A stretch of 64,000 bases of DNA from Hungatella sp. UBA7603 (GCA_002478865.1 DLJZ01000029.1:145987-209986), one strand, 5' to 3'. Numbered from the stretch's first letter, positions 17,073 through 26,421 are shown. The notes: generated by a model from the letters alone, not told the origin. Translations and numbers: made by a program.

Positions 17073-18038
17073 TTAGATTCCTCCCAGATTCATAAGCGCA
17101 GGATCTGAGGAGGCATGTTCAAAAAGACTTGCTGATATCACCTGAAGATTATCGTATGTCTTAAAAAAATATTCACAGGTAGCTGTATTTATAAAAGCGG
17201 TGTACTTCGTATAGTCGTATTGATCTCTACTGGTTAAGACAGCTCCTTTTGGTATGGTAACGCTCTCCATAATATGAAAGCAGGATACAATTGCATCATT
17301 CCGGTTCTCGGGAGCAGGTACAAAGGATTTTAAATATGCGGTGCGCACAAATCTTGCTGGAGATGTATAACCTCCTGGAAGGACCTGAGTTCCTCCCGCC
17401 TGTCCAAATGGGGTTAGGCGGTAACCTCCCCAATATGCTTCTTCTGACTGAGCAGGACTTGCTTCCGTATAATTTCTTAAATTTGTCATATGCCAAGTAA
17501 ATTCTGGACTGTTTGCAAGCACACCTATGGGATTTCTCCAGATCTCAAGACCGTTTGATGTAAACTCAATTACAATGCAGTTGCCACCTCGGTCTACCGC
17601 AATCCAATGAAGTGGTGCTACTGTCTTTGTAACCGGGTCTATGACTCCGCTAACCTTGATTTGCTTTAGTTGTCTCACCACATCTTCTACATTTGCGCAT
17701 TTCCCCAAAATATAATGAAGAAGATCAAAGGATGCCACCATCTCCTCATCACCGTATTGGGCGACGGAATCGTAATCGGCGTATCCTGCAAAATAAAGAG
17801 CTGCCGCTGCGAGCCCCATTTCATTCACGCCATCAAAAAATCCCAGCAAGCCGTCAAGTTCCTGACCGATGCCTATAAAACGATACCGATCACGGATCTT
17901 TCCTCCTGTCACCACATTGTTCCATTCATATCCCGAAGGGACGATATAAAGATGTGGTTCAATGTCATAGGAAAAATCCATATTTCTCCCAAAAAAGGTT
18001 TCCCCTTGCTTTGATTGCAAGGAAATTGCTGTACACAT
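17073..18038 (-). CDS. Choloylglycine hydrolase family amidase (penicillin V acylase-like)
   Basis: An Ntn-hydrolase that cleaves linear amides such as conjugated bile salts, penicillin V or N-acyl signals. After Met removal, Cys2 is the nucleophile (MCTAISLQS). Arg18 and Asp21 (GRNMDF), Tyr82 (AAALYF), Asn176 (NSPEF) and Arg229 (PARFVR) match the catalytic set. The residues near Tyr82 resemble penicillin V acylases more than classic bile salt hydrolases. There is no signal peptide. It lies 41 bases downstream of an alanine/glycine symporter, probably in one operon. Confidence 0.88.
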   Translation of the reverse strand: MCTAISLQSKQGETFFGRNMDFSYDIEPHLYIVPSGYEWNNVVTGGKIRDRYRFIGIGQELDGLLGFFDGVNEMGLAAAALYFAGYADYDSVAQYGDEEMVASFDLLHYILGKCANVEDVVRQLKQIKVSGVIDPVTKTVAPLHWIAVDRGGNCIVIEFTSNGLEIWRNPIGVLANSPEFTWHMTNLRNYTEASPAQSEEAYWGGYRLTPFGQAGGTQVLPGGYTSPARFVRTAYLKSFVPAPENRNDAIVSCFHIMESVTIPKGAVLTSRDQYDYTKYTAFINTATCEYFFKTYDNLQVISASLFEHASSDPALMNLGGI

Positions 18039-18079
18039 ATCACATACCCCCTTTTCAAATGCTTATTTATAAAGATCTG

Positions 18080-19426
18080 TTATTTGGGAACCCGCACTTC
18101 CTTCATCAGGAATATAAGGGCAATGATATTGGGCAATGCCATAAGTCCATTCCAGATATCAGAAAACTCCCATACAGTCTCAAGCTTAGCAAGGCAGCCT
18201 AAGAATACGGCTCCCAAATAGAGAATGGTATAAATCTTTCCTCTTAAAATCCGCTGCAGGATGTATAAAATATTGCGTTTTTTTAGGGTTTCTGCTAGAT
18301 AAGCAGCCGCCTGACGTCCTAGATAATACCAGGCAATGATGGTTGCAAATGCGAAGATCAGCATAGCACCGGACACTATATACTGTCCAAGAGGACCAAG
18401 CCGTTTGGAAAAACTATAGGCAGTGAGGGCAGCTCCGTCATACCCAGATCCGGCTGCATCTCCTTCTGTCATACAAAGGATTACAAGCGCTGTCATGGTG
18501 CAGATTAAAATGGTATCAAAAAACACTTCAAACATGGCCCACATACCCTGCTGTTCCGGCGTCGTGTCTTCTGCTGCGCCATGTAACACAGCCATGCTTC
18601 CAAGTCCTGCTTCATTGGAAAAAACACCTCTGGAGATACCATATTGCAGACTTCTGCTGATTCCATAACCAGCAGTTCCTGAGAAAATGGAAATGGGCTG
18701 AAACGCATCTTTAAAAATACACTGAAAAATATATGGAATTTTATCAAAACAGGACATAATAACCACCATGGAAAACAACATATAGATTCCTGCCGATATA
18801 GGAATCAAGCGTTCTGAGACAAAAGCAATCCTGCTGATTCCTCCTAAAATGACTAAAAATACGACTCCAGTCAGCAAAACTCCCATGGAGGCGGGAGGGA
18901 TTCCAAAAGAATATTCCATAGTCTCTGCAATGGAATTTGATTGTACCATACTTCCCATTCCAAGAGATACCATGATACAAAGGAAACTATAGACCATTCC
19001 AAGAACAGGTTTTTTTAATCCCCGCTCTAGGTAAACCATAGGACCACAGACCCAAGCTCCGTTATGATCCCGGTAGCGGTAACGAATCCCAAGCATGGTT
19101 TCTGCATAACCTGTCATCATGCCAATGAATGCCGATATCCACATCCAGAATATGGCGCCAGGTCCTCCAGCCGTGAGAGCCGTTGCAACTCCGACAATAT
19201 TACCAGTACCAATGGTGGCTGCAAGGGCGGTACAAGCCGTCTGAAACTTGGTGACTCCAACTTTTTCGTCGTCTTCCTCCTTTATGCTTCCAATGGTCTG
19301 CATCCACCAAAAAGGTAGTTTTCTAATTTGGAAAAATCCGGTTTTTATGGTATATGTAATCCCAATTCCAAGAAAGAGAATTAGAAGCCAGGGCCCCCAA
19401 ACGAGTTCGTGTATGCGATGTATCAT
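18080..19426 (-). CDS. Alanine/glycine:cation symporter (AGCS family)
   Basis: A sodium- or proton-coupled amino acid importer of 448 residues with about ten membrane helices. The family signature GTGNIVGVATALTAGGPGAIFWMW is present near 72-95, and FSNEAGLGS follows near 270. The start follows AGGAG with 8 bases between. The adjacent amidase could release the glycine or other amino acid that it imports, an inference from order only. Confidence 0.93.
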   Translation of the reverse strand: MIHRIHELVWGPWLLILFLGIGITYTIKTGFFQIRKLPFWWMQTIGSIKEEDDEKVGVTKFQTACTALAATIGTGNIVGVATALTAGGPGAIFWMWISAFIGMMTGYAETMLGIRYRYRDHNGAWVCGPMVYLERGLKKPVLGMVYSFLCIMVSLGMGSMVQSNSIAETMEYSFGIPPASMGVLLTGVVFLVILGGISRIAFVSERLIPISAGIYMLFSMVVIMSCFDKIPYIFQCIFKDAFQPISIFSGTAGYGISRSLQYGISRGVFSNEAGLGSMAVLHGAAEDTTPEQQGMWAMFEVFFDTILICTMTALVILCMTEGDAAGSGYDGAALTAYSFSKRLGPLGQYIVSGAMLIFAFATIIAWYYLGRQAAAYLAETLKKRNILYILQRILRGKIYTILYLGAVFLGCLAKLETVWEFSDIWNGLMALPNIIALIFLMKEVRVPK

Positions 19427-19521
19427 AGAATCATCTCCTGAATGCTTTCCTTAACACATATTCTTTGAAGCTGCATAGTATGAAAATTTCCAATGATTTT
19501 CGTACAAAATAAAAAATCGTA

Positions 19522-19530
19522 TGGTATAAT
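19522..19530 (+). promoter_or_regulatory. Extended -10 promoter
   Basis: TGGTATAAT at 19522-19530 upstream of the phospholipase-C-like gene. The -35 region is poor, as is common with extended -10 promoters. Confidence 0.65.
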
Positions 19531-19575
19531 CAAATTATGCGTCATTCTACTTAATAAAAATGCGAGGTGAACAAT

Positions 19576-20559
19576 ATGCCCGGTTTTACAACCCACTATC
19601 TGCTGGGAGTCAAGGTTTTTAGCGATATGCCCAACAATCCTTTAAAGCGCATTATTTCTAAATATCGTTGGCTGTATCAACTTGGTCTCCAGGGTCCGGA
19701 TATGTTTTTTTACAATATTCCTATTCTGCGCCACAGGGACTACCGCAACGTTGGTTCCTACATGCATGAAAACCATGTACATGATTTTTTTGTCACCTGT
19801 CTAAGTCATCTCTCCCAAATAGAATCAAGACAACAAAGGGAACAGGCCATTGCCTATATGAGCGGATTCTTCTGCCATTACATCGGAGATTCCATCTGCC
19901 ATCCTTACGTTTACGGCAGAATTGAATATGAAGTGAAAAATGCCACCAATTATCACCACGGGCTGCATGCCATGCTGGAAAATGATATTGATGCTCTGCT
20001 GCTTATGAAATATAAGAAGAAAAAGCCCTCTCAGTTTAATCAGGCCGCAACCATCTGTTTAAATGGCCAGGAGATGCAGTTTATTTCTAAATTTTTATCC
20101 GGCTGCATCAATGAGACTTATTATCCTTTAAATTACCGAAACAATTTTCAAGTAACCTCACGAATGGTTCACAGATCCATTCTTGCCATGCGTCTTGGCT
20201 GTCGGACCCTAGCGGATCCCAGCAGCCGAAAGAAAAACAGCATAGAATTTGTGGAATCCCTGTTTCTTCGTACTCCCATTGCTTCAAAAAAACTGGTAAC
20301 CGACGCACCACCGGATGCGGTTGTAACTATGAATTTAAATCATGAGACCTGGAGTAATCCATGGAACCGCAGATTGGCTTCAAACGCTTCATTCCCAGAA
20401 CTTTTTCATCTTACCATGATGAAATGCGGAGATGCATTCTATCTTCTTAATGAAGAGTTAAGTTCTCCCATTCCTTTAAAGAATTTAGACCACAACAGAT
20501 TATTAAAAGAACTTGGAAATTACTCTTACCACAGCGGTCTTGCTGTGGATCAAGATTAA
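19576..20559 (+). CDS. Zinc-dependent phospholipase C-like protein
   Basis: A 327-residue protein with the histidine and aspartate spacing of the Zn-dependent phospholipase C (PF00882-like) family: GFTTHYLLG, LQGPDMFF, HENHVHDFF, FFCHYIGDSICHPYVYG and HHGLHAMLE. No signal peptide was seen, unlike secreted clostridial alpha-toxin, so it is probably an intracellular relative of unknown substrate. The ATG at 19576 is preferred; the GTG at 19567 forms part of the ribosome site GAGGTG. The gene stands alone. Confidence 0.82.
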   Translation: MPGFTTHYLLGVKVFSDMPNNPLKRIISKYRWLYQLGLQGPDMFFYNIPILRHRDYRNVGSYMHENHVHDFFVTCLSHLSQIESRQQREQAIAYMSGFFCHYIGDSICHPYVYGRIEYEVKNATNYHHGLHAMLENDIDALLLMKYKKKKPSQFNQAATICLNGQEMQFISKFLSGCINETYYPLNYRNNFQVTSRMVHRSILAMRLGCRTLADPSSRKKNSIEFVESLFLRTPIASKKLVTDAPPDAVVTMNLNHETWSNPWNRRLASNASFPELFHLTMMKCGDAFYLLNEELSSPIPLKNLDHNRLLKELGNYSYHSGLAVDQD

Positions 20560-20568
20560 ATAGCAACG

Positions 20569-20620
20569 TAAAAACACGTCTTGACTGGGTGCCAATAGCC
20601 CCACTCAAGACGTGTTTTTA
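20569..20620. terminator. Bidirectional intrinsic terminator
   Basis: The 16-base arms 20569-20584 and 20605-20620 pair perfectly, with an A run in the left arm and a T run in the right. It lies between the phospholipase-like gene and the convergent lipoprotein gene. Confidence 0.88.
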
Positions 20621-20701
20621 TGTAATATATTTCATTCTTTTGATACAATGTCATATGGAATCTCAGTTGCAATAGATTCTTATATCTCAATGACATCCTT
20701 C

Positions 20702-21325
20702 TTATTTCGATGGTGCAGATGTCTCTGTTTCCTTTTGAACTTTTGTTTCCGTTACTTCTTCCGAAGATTCTTCCTCTGTATCTTCCTCATCAGCAGCCGT
20801 TGTCTCCATAACCTCGGCACCTTCTTTTGGAACGATGGTCTGATTTGATCCCTTTGGAATGTCCATATCCACCAGCCAGTACTTATTCTCTTTCATGGTG
20901 TAGTCAGGCATTACGATCAGCTTTAAGTCATACTCTTTAAAAAAACCGCCAAAAGAGGTATCACTTGATCTCTCATAGGAGAAATCCTGAGTTGCCACTT
21001 CGTCATTTAAAAACTTAACAGCAGCATTGGCAAACTCCACTGCCTGCTCCGGGGTTGTCCCGTGTTTTACCATCAGCGTCATATCAATGGTCTTTTTTTC
21101 CTTGTCCAAGCTATAATTCACGCTCAGCGCCATGGGATACTGCTCATTGTCTACAAATTCCTCATCAATATCAGTGTTAATCTGGGTCCAATCCAGCTCA
21201 ATGCCCTTTTGTGTTTCGAAAACCGGCTCTGCCGGACCTCCTGATGCAAGAATATTGCTTTTTGTACAACCGGTTAATAACATGGCTGACACAGCAAATA
21301 TCATGATTGTTTTCTTCTTCATCAT
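20702..21325 (-). CDS. Lipoprotein of unknown function
   Basis: A 207-residue membrane-attached protein. The signal peptide ends in the lipobox LLTGC. The mature domain (about 45-160) is mixed alpha/beta with no recognised family, and the last 40 residues are Glu/Thr-rich and probably disordered. Two adjacent ATG codons (21325 and 21322) follow AAGGAGG; the first is listed. A TTG at 21346 is excluded because it precedes the ribosome site. Monocistronic. Confidence 0.82.
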   Translation of the reverse strand: MMKKKTIMIFAVSAMLLTGCTKSNILASGGPAEPVFETQKGIELDWTQINTDIDEEFVDNEQYPMALSVNYSLDKEKKTIDMTLMVKHGTTPEQAVEFANAAVKFLNDEVATQDFSYERSSDTSFGGFFKEYDLKLIVMPDYTMKENKYWLVDMDIPKGSNQTIVPKEGAEVMETTAADEEDTEEESSEEVTETKVQKETETSAPSK

Positions 21326-21430
21326 AATTTCCTCCTTCTTGAACAAATTACATTATAGCGGATACGCTGTTTTTTTAGTAGTAGTTTTGGAAAAAAGTCA
21401 GAAAATCTTCACAATTGCATCCAAATTTTA

Positions 21431-21470
21431 CTGGCATGGATCCCTTCTTTTCCCTAGGAATCCATGCCAG
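21431..21470 (-). terminator. Possible terminator after licD
   Basis: Arms 21431-21441 and 21460-21470 form a perfect 11-bp stem. The T tract on the minus strand is weak (TAAAATTT), so termination may be partial. Confidence 0.5.
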
Positions 21471-21487
21471 CCCATTTAAACTGCTAT

Positions 21488-22330
21488 TTATTGGTCAAAA
21501 ATCTGTATTTCCGTACTGGAGTGGGTGGGGTGCTGCATGTCTTTTGGAGGCAGCTTTTTATAGTCTCCATAGACCCAGGTCAGGACCTCATGCCAGCCCT
21601 TAGGGGCCATAAGCTTGGTATCTTCAAATTCTAAGTCCACCGTTTCCTCACACCATTCTTTTTGTAAGGTTACATAAAGATAGTCTGGCTGGTAATTGCT
21701 GTAATAACGGAGTTTGCTTTTCCCCTTCCGATCTTTCACTGCAGTCATATGCTGAAGTTTTCCTATCACATTCATAGGTATAAGTTTTCCTAATAGAGCA
21801 AGAATCCCCACACAGATCTTATTGGTCAGGCTGTATTTTGAAAAATCCAGCCGGTAGCGGTGACCCATTGCCAGTCCATAGATCACGGTGTGAAGAAGTA
21901 AGGTCCATGTGGAAGCGGCCTTCTTCTCTGGCAGTTCATCAATGATAAACAAATCCACCCACAGATGATTCAGCTTTCCCTCATAATACTCCATCTCTTT
22001 GGTGTCCTCATGGGTTTTGCTGTTCTTATAAAGGATTCTTGGGGTAAAGTCATAAAATGCTTTGCCTCCTTTTAAATCCTTTGGCTCTAAAAGCTCCATC
22101 GTCTCTGGAAGCTCTCTGCGGACCACCTTTACAAATGCCTCATAATTAGAGCGGGTAAATGCGATATCTGCATCATCATCCCAGGGAATAAAGCCTTTAT
22201 GCCTTACCGCCCCAAGAAGTGTCCCTGCATCCAAAAGGTATTTGATCCGGTATTTCCGACAGATGCGGTCAATCTCTTTTAATATGGAAAGATTGGCATG
22301 ATGAACCTTTGATAAATCATATTCTTCCAT
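21488..22330 (-). CDS. LicD family phosphotransferase
   Basis: A 280-residue nucleotidyltransferase-fold enzyme that, in known members, transfers phosphocholine or a similar phospho-group to surface glycans. The signature LLDAGTLLGAVRHKGFIPWD followed by DDADI lies near 31-55. It is the last gene of the surface-sugar operon. A choline-binding-type protein occurs elsewhere in this window (61.1 kb), which would be a natural reader of a phosphocholine decoration, but no choline kinase or CDP-choline gene is present here. Confidence 0.88.
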   Translation of the reverse strand: MEEYDLSKVHHANLSILKEIDRICRKYRIKYLLDAGTLLGAVRHKGFIPWDDDADIAFTRSNYEAFVKVVRRELPETMELLEPKDLKGGKAFYDFTPRILYKNSKTHEDTKEMEYYEGKLNHLWVDLFIIDELPEKKAASTWTLLLHTVIYGLAMGHRYRLDFSKYSLTNKICVGILALLGKLIPMNVIGKLQHMTAVKDRKGKSKLRYYSNYQPDYLYVTLQKEWCEETVDLEFEDTKLMAPKGWHEVLTWVYGDYKKLPPKDMQHPTHSSTEIQIFDQ

Positions 22331-22354
22331 GTTATCTCCATTCTGACTGTAACT

Positions 22355-23695
22355 CTACTGCCTTACTGCTTCTTTGATGACCTTTGCCATATAATCGATC
22401 ATTTCGTCCGTCATTCCAGGATATACACCAATCCAGAAGGTATCCATCATAATGCGGTCTGTATTCTTAAGCTCTCCTACGATACGAAAACCTTCGTTTG
22501 CTTCTCTCATCTGGTCAAAACAAGGATGCTTTGTTAAGTTTCCTGCAAACAGCATTCTTGTCTGAACGCCCTTTGATTCCACGTACTGTACCACTTTATT
22601 CCGGTCCACCCCTTCTTTACAGGTAATCAAAAAACCAAACCAGCTTGGCTTTGAATTTGCACATGCCTCAGGAAGAATCAGCTTGTCAGAAACTTCTTTG
22701 ACTCCTTCGTAAAGACGGTCAAAGTTATAACGTCTACGTTCCACAAAGGAAGGAAACTTATCAAGCTGAGCACAACCAATGGCTGCCTGCATATCTGTGG
22801 TCTTTAAGTTGTAGCCAAAATGAGAATACACATATTTGTGGTCATATCCTACAGGAAGTTGTCCGTACTGACGGTCAAACCGATGTCCACATAAGTTGTC
22901 CGTACCAGACGGGCAAACACAGTCACGTCCCCAATCACGGAAAGAACGGGTAATCTTGTTTAACAAGGAATTGCTGGTGTAAACAGCGCCGCCCTCTCCC
23001 ATGGTCATGTGATGAGGGGGATAAAAGCTTGAGGTACCGATATCTCCGATGGTTCCGGAAAAACGCTCTTCTCCGTCAATGGTATACTTAGTTCCCAGAG
23101 CGTCACAGTTATCTTCAACCAGCCATAAGTTATATTTATCACAGAATGCTTTAACTGCAGTAAGGTCATATGGATTACCAAGGGTATGAGCAATCATAAC
23201 TGCCTTTGTTTTCTCAGAACGTGCGGCCTCTAGCATAGTCACATCAATGTTATACTGAGGAATGGTCACATCTACGAATACAGGAACTGCTCCGTACTGA
23301 ATGATTGGATTAACGGTTGTAGGAAAACCAGCAGCTACAGTAATGACTTCATCTCCACGTTTGATCTGGCGCTCTTTTAATAGAGGGGAGGTGAGTGTCA
23401 TAAATGCCAATAAATTAGCGGAAGAACCGGAATTAACAAGGGAACAGAAGCGGACATTTAAGTACTTTGCAAACTTCTTCTCAAATTCATCGGTGTAGTG
23501 TCCTGAGGTAAGCCAAAACTCCAGTGAACTGTCTACCAGGTTTACCATCTCTTTATGATCATAGACACGAGAAGCATAGGAAATCCGGTCTCCCTCTTCA
23601 AATGTTTTTTTCTGATTATGGAATGTATCACAATATTCTTTTACCAGCTCCAGAATTTCTTCTCTGGACTGTTTTTCTGTTTTGTTTTCAAACAT
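22355..23695 (-). CDS. rfbH: CDP-4-keto-6-deoxy-D-glucose 3-dehydrase (E1)
   Basis: A PMP- and iron-sulphur-dependent dehydrase that removes the C3 hydroxyl in CDP-3,6-dideoxyhexose synthesis. At 446 residues it has the aminotransferase fold, with His in place of the usual PLP lysine in SFYPPHHMTMGEGG. The cysteines in DCVCPSGTDNLCG give the C-x-C-x7-C part of the [2Fe-2S] motif. It follows rfbG by 20 bases. Its reductase partner E3 (ascD/ddhD) is not in the window. Confidence 0.93.
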   Translation of the reverse strand: MFENKTEKQSREEILELVKEYCDTFHNQKKTFEEGDRISYASRVYDHKEMVNLVDSSLEFWLTSGHYTDEFEKKFAKYLNVRFCSLVNSGSSANLLAFMTLTSPLLKERQIKRGDEVITVAAGFPTTVNPIIQYGAVPVFVDVTIPQYNIDVTMLEAARSEKTKAVMIAHTLGNPYDLTAVKAFCDKYNLWLVEDNCDALGTKYTIDGEERFSGTIGDIGTSSFYPPHHMTMGEGGAVYTSNSLLNKITRSFRDWGRDCVCPSGTDNLCGHRFDRQYGQLPVGYDHKYVYSHFGYNLKTTDMQAAIGCAQLDKFPSFVERRRYNFDRLYEGVKEVSDKLILPEACANSKPSWFGFLITCKEGVDRNKVVQYVESKGVQTRMLFAGNLTKHPCFDQMREANEGFRIVGELKNTDRIMMDTFWIGVYPGMTDEMIDYMAKVIKEAVRQ

Positions 23696-23715
23696 AATAT
23701 TTTCTCCTTTTGGTT

Positions 23716-24795
23716 CTATTCATGAAAAAATTCTTTAATCTGTTGGTCCATCACCTTTCGCATATCTTCACCTTCTAGATATGCTTTTGCCCACTGGACT
23801 GTTTTTTCTACGGCTTCTTTTACTCCATATCTGGGAGCCCAGCCAAAGACATTCTTGATTCTGGAACAATCCAGCTTTAAGAAATTGGCTTCATGAGGGC
23901 CTCCTTCGTAACGGTTTACCCAACGAAGTCCCTCTCCCCATGCCTCACAAAAGATATCTGCCAGATTACCAGTGGTTACACAGTCCCTATCATCCGGGCC
24001 TACGTTATAGTATCCCTGAAACTTTATATCTTCATACTGTTTCATAGCAATGGTCATATAAACGGCTAAGGGCTCCAGCACGTGCTGATATGGCCTTGTG
24101 GAATGAGGATTTCTTAAAACGATCTCCTGCTTTTTGGAAGCGGCACGGATACAGTCCGGAATAATTCGGTCATTGGCAAAATCTCCACCGCCGATGACAT
24201 TACCGGCGCGAGAGGTGGATATTCTTGTTTCTCCCTGAGAAAAGAAGGACTTTGCATAGCTGTGGGTCACTAACTCTGAGCAGGATTTACTATTGGAATA
24301 AGGATCATAACCATCCAGCGGATCGCTCTCCCGGTATCCGTACTCCCACTCTTTATTTTCATACACCTTATCGGTGGTTACATTCAAAAAGGATTTCACA
24401 GATGGTGTCAGGCGCACACATTCTAAAATATGAACGGTACCCATCACATTGGTTTCGTAGGTGTAGACTGGCTCCTTGTAAGAATCCCGCACGATGGGCT
24501 GAGCTGCCAGATGAAAAACAATCTCTGGCTTTATCTCCTCAAATACTTTCTTTAAATGATCCAAATCTCTTATATCACCGATCACGGAATGCATCTCATC
24601 AGAAAGTCCTGTCACGTCAAAGAGACTGGGATCTGTAGGAGGCTCTAAGGAGTAACCTGTGACGACTGCACCTGCTTTTATGAGCATCCGGCTGAGCCAA
24701 GAGCCTTTAAATCCTGTATGACCTGTTATTAAAACATTCTTTCCTTTATAAAACTCGGAAAACTCTTTCCATTTTATACTTGTCCAATCTGTCAT
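23716..24795 (-). CDS. rfbG: CDP-glucose 4,6-dehydratase
   Basis: Converts CDP-glucose to CDP-4-keto-6-deoxyglucose. The 359-residue extended short-chain dehydrogenase has the NAD loop ITGHTGFKGSWLS and the YSNSK form of the YxxxK catalytic pair, preceded by NVTTDKVYEN. It lies one base after the rfbF stop, so translation is tightly coupled. Confidence 0.94.
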   Translation of the reverse strand: MTDWTSIKWKEFSEFYKGKNVLITGHTGFKGSWLSRMLIKAGAVVTGYSLEPPTDPSLFDVTGLSDEMHSVIGDIRDLDHLKKVFEEIKPEIVFHLAAQPIVRDSYKEPVYTYETNVMGTVHILECVRLTPSVKSFLNVTTDKVYENKEWEYGYRESDPLDGYDPYSNSKSCSELVTHSYAKSFFSQGETRISTSRAGNVIGGGDFANDRIIPDCIRAASKKQEIVLRNPHSTRPYQHVLEPLAVYMTIAMKQYEDIKFQGYYNVGPDDRDCVTTGNLADIFCEAWGEGLRWVNRYEGGPHEANFLKLDCSRIKNVFGWAPRYGVKEAVEKTVQWAKAYLEGEDMRKVMDQQIKEFFHE

Positions 24796-24796
24796 A

Positions 24797-25573
24797 TTAA
24801 TTCTCCCAAATCTTCCAAGGAGCCTTGCCAGACTGCCATAGGTCTTCTAGTTTCTTCATCTCTCGTTGCGTATCCATACACTGCCAAAAGCCGTTATGGT
24901 GGAAGCTCATAAGCTGGCCTTCCTGTGCCAGTTTCTGAAGGGGTTCCTGCTCTAAAATTGTGGTATCATCTTTTAGGTAAGAAAATATTTCTGGATTCAA
25001 GACCATGAAACCGCCGTTAATCAGGCTAGCATCTGTCTCTGCCTTTTCCCGGAAGGAATTGACCACGTTTTCTTCATTGATATCCAAAACACCTTTTAAC
25101 TGTGCGATATTAACTGTTGTCATGGTTGCTGTCTTTCCATGACTCTTATGGAAATCAAGGAGGTTATCTAAGTTCACATCACAGACTCCATCGCCATAGG
25201 TAAGCATAAAGGGTTCATTCCCGATATATGGCTGAATGCGCTTGATTCTGCCTCCGGTCATGGTATTAAGACCAGTATCTACAAGGGTTACTTTCCATGG
25301 TTCTGAATAATTATTATGTACCTCCATACTGTTATTAGTAAGATCAAAGGTAACATCTGAGGTATGAAGGAAATAATCTGCAAAAAATTCTTTTACGATA
25401 TACTGCTTGTATCCAAGACAGATTACAAAATCATGAAATCCGTATTGGGAGTAATATTTCATAATATGCCATAGAATTGGCCTCTCCCCGATCTCGATCA
25501 TTGGCTTTGGTTTTAAATGACTCTCCTCACTGATCCGGGTTCCAAGACCTCCTGCTAACAATACTACTTTCAT
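24797..25573 (-). CDS. rfbF: Glucose-1-phosphate cytidylyltransferase
   Basis: Makes CDP-glucose from CTP and glucose-1-phosphate, the entry step of the pathway. The 258 residues begin with LLAGGLGTRISEESHLKPKP, the nucleotidyltransferase signature, and contain the metal-site region TYGDGVCDVN. It is the second gene in the operon, 16 bases after the glycosyltransferase. Confidence 0.95.
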   Translation of the reverse strand: MKVVLLAGGLGTRISEESHLKPKPMIEIGERPILWHIMKYYSQYGFHDFVICLGYKQYIVKEFFADYFLHTSDVTFDLTNNSMEVHNNYSEPWKVTLVDTGLNTMTGGRIKRIQPYIGNEPFMLTYGDGVCDVNLDNLLDFHKSHGKTATMTTVNIAQLKGVLDINEENVVNSFREKAETDASLINGGFMVLNPEIFSYLKDDTTILEQEPLQKLAQEGQLMSFHHNGFWQCMDTQREMKKLEDLWQSGKAPWKIWEN

Positions 25574-25589
25574 ATTCTGATCCTCCTAT

Positions 25590-26372
25590 TTATTCGTATT
25601 CTTTATAGGCCTTCTGGTAAAAGTGCATGAGAACCTTCACAACAGGTTTGGGCCATATTCTTTGAAACATCTCTGCTTCTTCCCTTGCTCGGCTATTATC
25701 AGCGATACACACCTTTGTGGTGGCCTCTTGGTGTACGCGGTAGAACATCATAGGTCTTTCTTCACAGACGAAGCGTCCGGGAAGATAAGATAGTTTATAA
25801 AGGGTATCCCAGTCCAGTGCAAATCGGTAGGGAGATGTAAATAAAGGTTCCCCCAGACGTTCCTTATTATAAGCACATACAGGACAGCAGATGGAGTTGC
25901 CAAATAGTAAGGTGCTTCTTTTCACAAAAGCCAAATGACTGATTGCCTTTAGCCTTAGAGGAAGGCGAAGGATTCGTTTGATAAACTCAACCGCTTCAAA
26001 CCGGGCCAGTTTATTATCCTTGATGACTGCATAACCTCCAGTAAAAAGGGTCATGTCAGGATACTTTTTCTCATACTTCAAAAGTGTCTCAACATAATCC
26101 TTCTGATATAAATCATCCTGATGGGCGATGGTAACGAAACGGGAATCGGCCTTATGATAGGCATAATTCCAGTCATCTCTTATATTACTTTCCCCATGCC
26201 TGATGAACATGGGAATCTGGTACTTCTCACACAGTTCTTTGATATGAAGACTGGGTGTAGATGTACACAGTATAATATCTGATTTCATAGTCTGTGCCTG
26301 AAGCGAACGAATGCAGGATTCCAGATAGGGAGAATCCTTATAGGCGCAGATTGCAAATGAGTGTAATTTCAT
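25590..26372 (-). CDS. Glycosyltransferase family 2 protein
   Basis: A 260-residue cytoplasmic or membrane-associated glycosyltransferase with a GT-A start (FAICAYKDSPYLESCIRSL) and an acidic metal motif AHQDDLYQKDY. The start at 26372 follows AGAGGAT; the longer frame to 26438 covers the promoter. As first gene in the operon it probably adds one sugar of the surface glycan; donor and acceptor are unknown. Confidence 0.86.
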   Translation of the reverse strand: MKLHSFAICAYKDSPYLESCIRSLQAQTMKSDIILCTSTPSLHIKELCEKYQIPMFIRHGESNIRDDWNYAYHKADSRFVTIAHQDDLYQKDYVETLLKYEKKYPDMTLFTGGYAVIKDNKLARFEAVEFIKRILRLPLRLKAISHLAFVKRSTLLFGNSICCPVCAYNKERLGEPLFTSPYRFALDWDTLYKLSYLPGRFVCEERPMMFYRVHQEATTKVCIADNSRAREEAEMFQRIWPKPVVKVLMHFYQKAYKEYE

Positions 26373-26412
26373 ATTATAATCCTCTGATAATGCTTGTTTT
26401 TGTCTGGCTATG

Positions 26413-26421
26413 ATTATACCA
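26413..26421 (-). promoter_or_regulatory. Extended -10 promoter of surface-sugar operon
   Basis: TGGTATAAT on the minus strand, about 40 bases upstream of the glycosyltransferase start. No good -35 box is seen. Confidence 0.6.
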
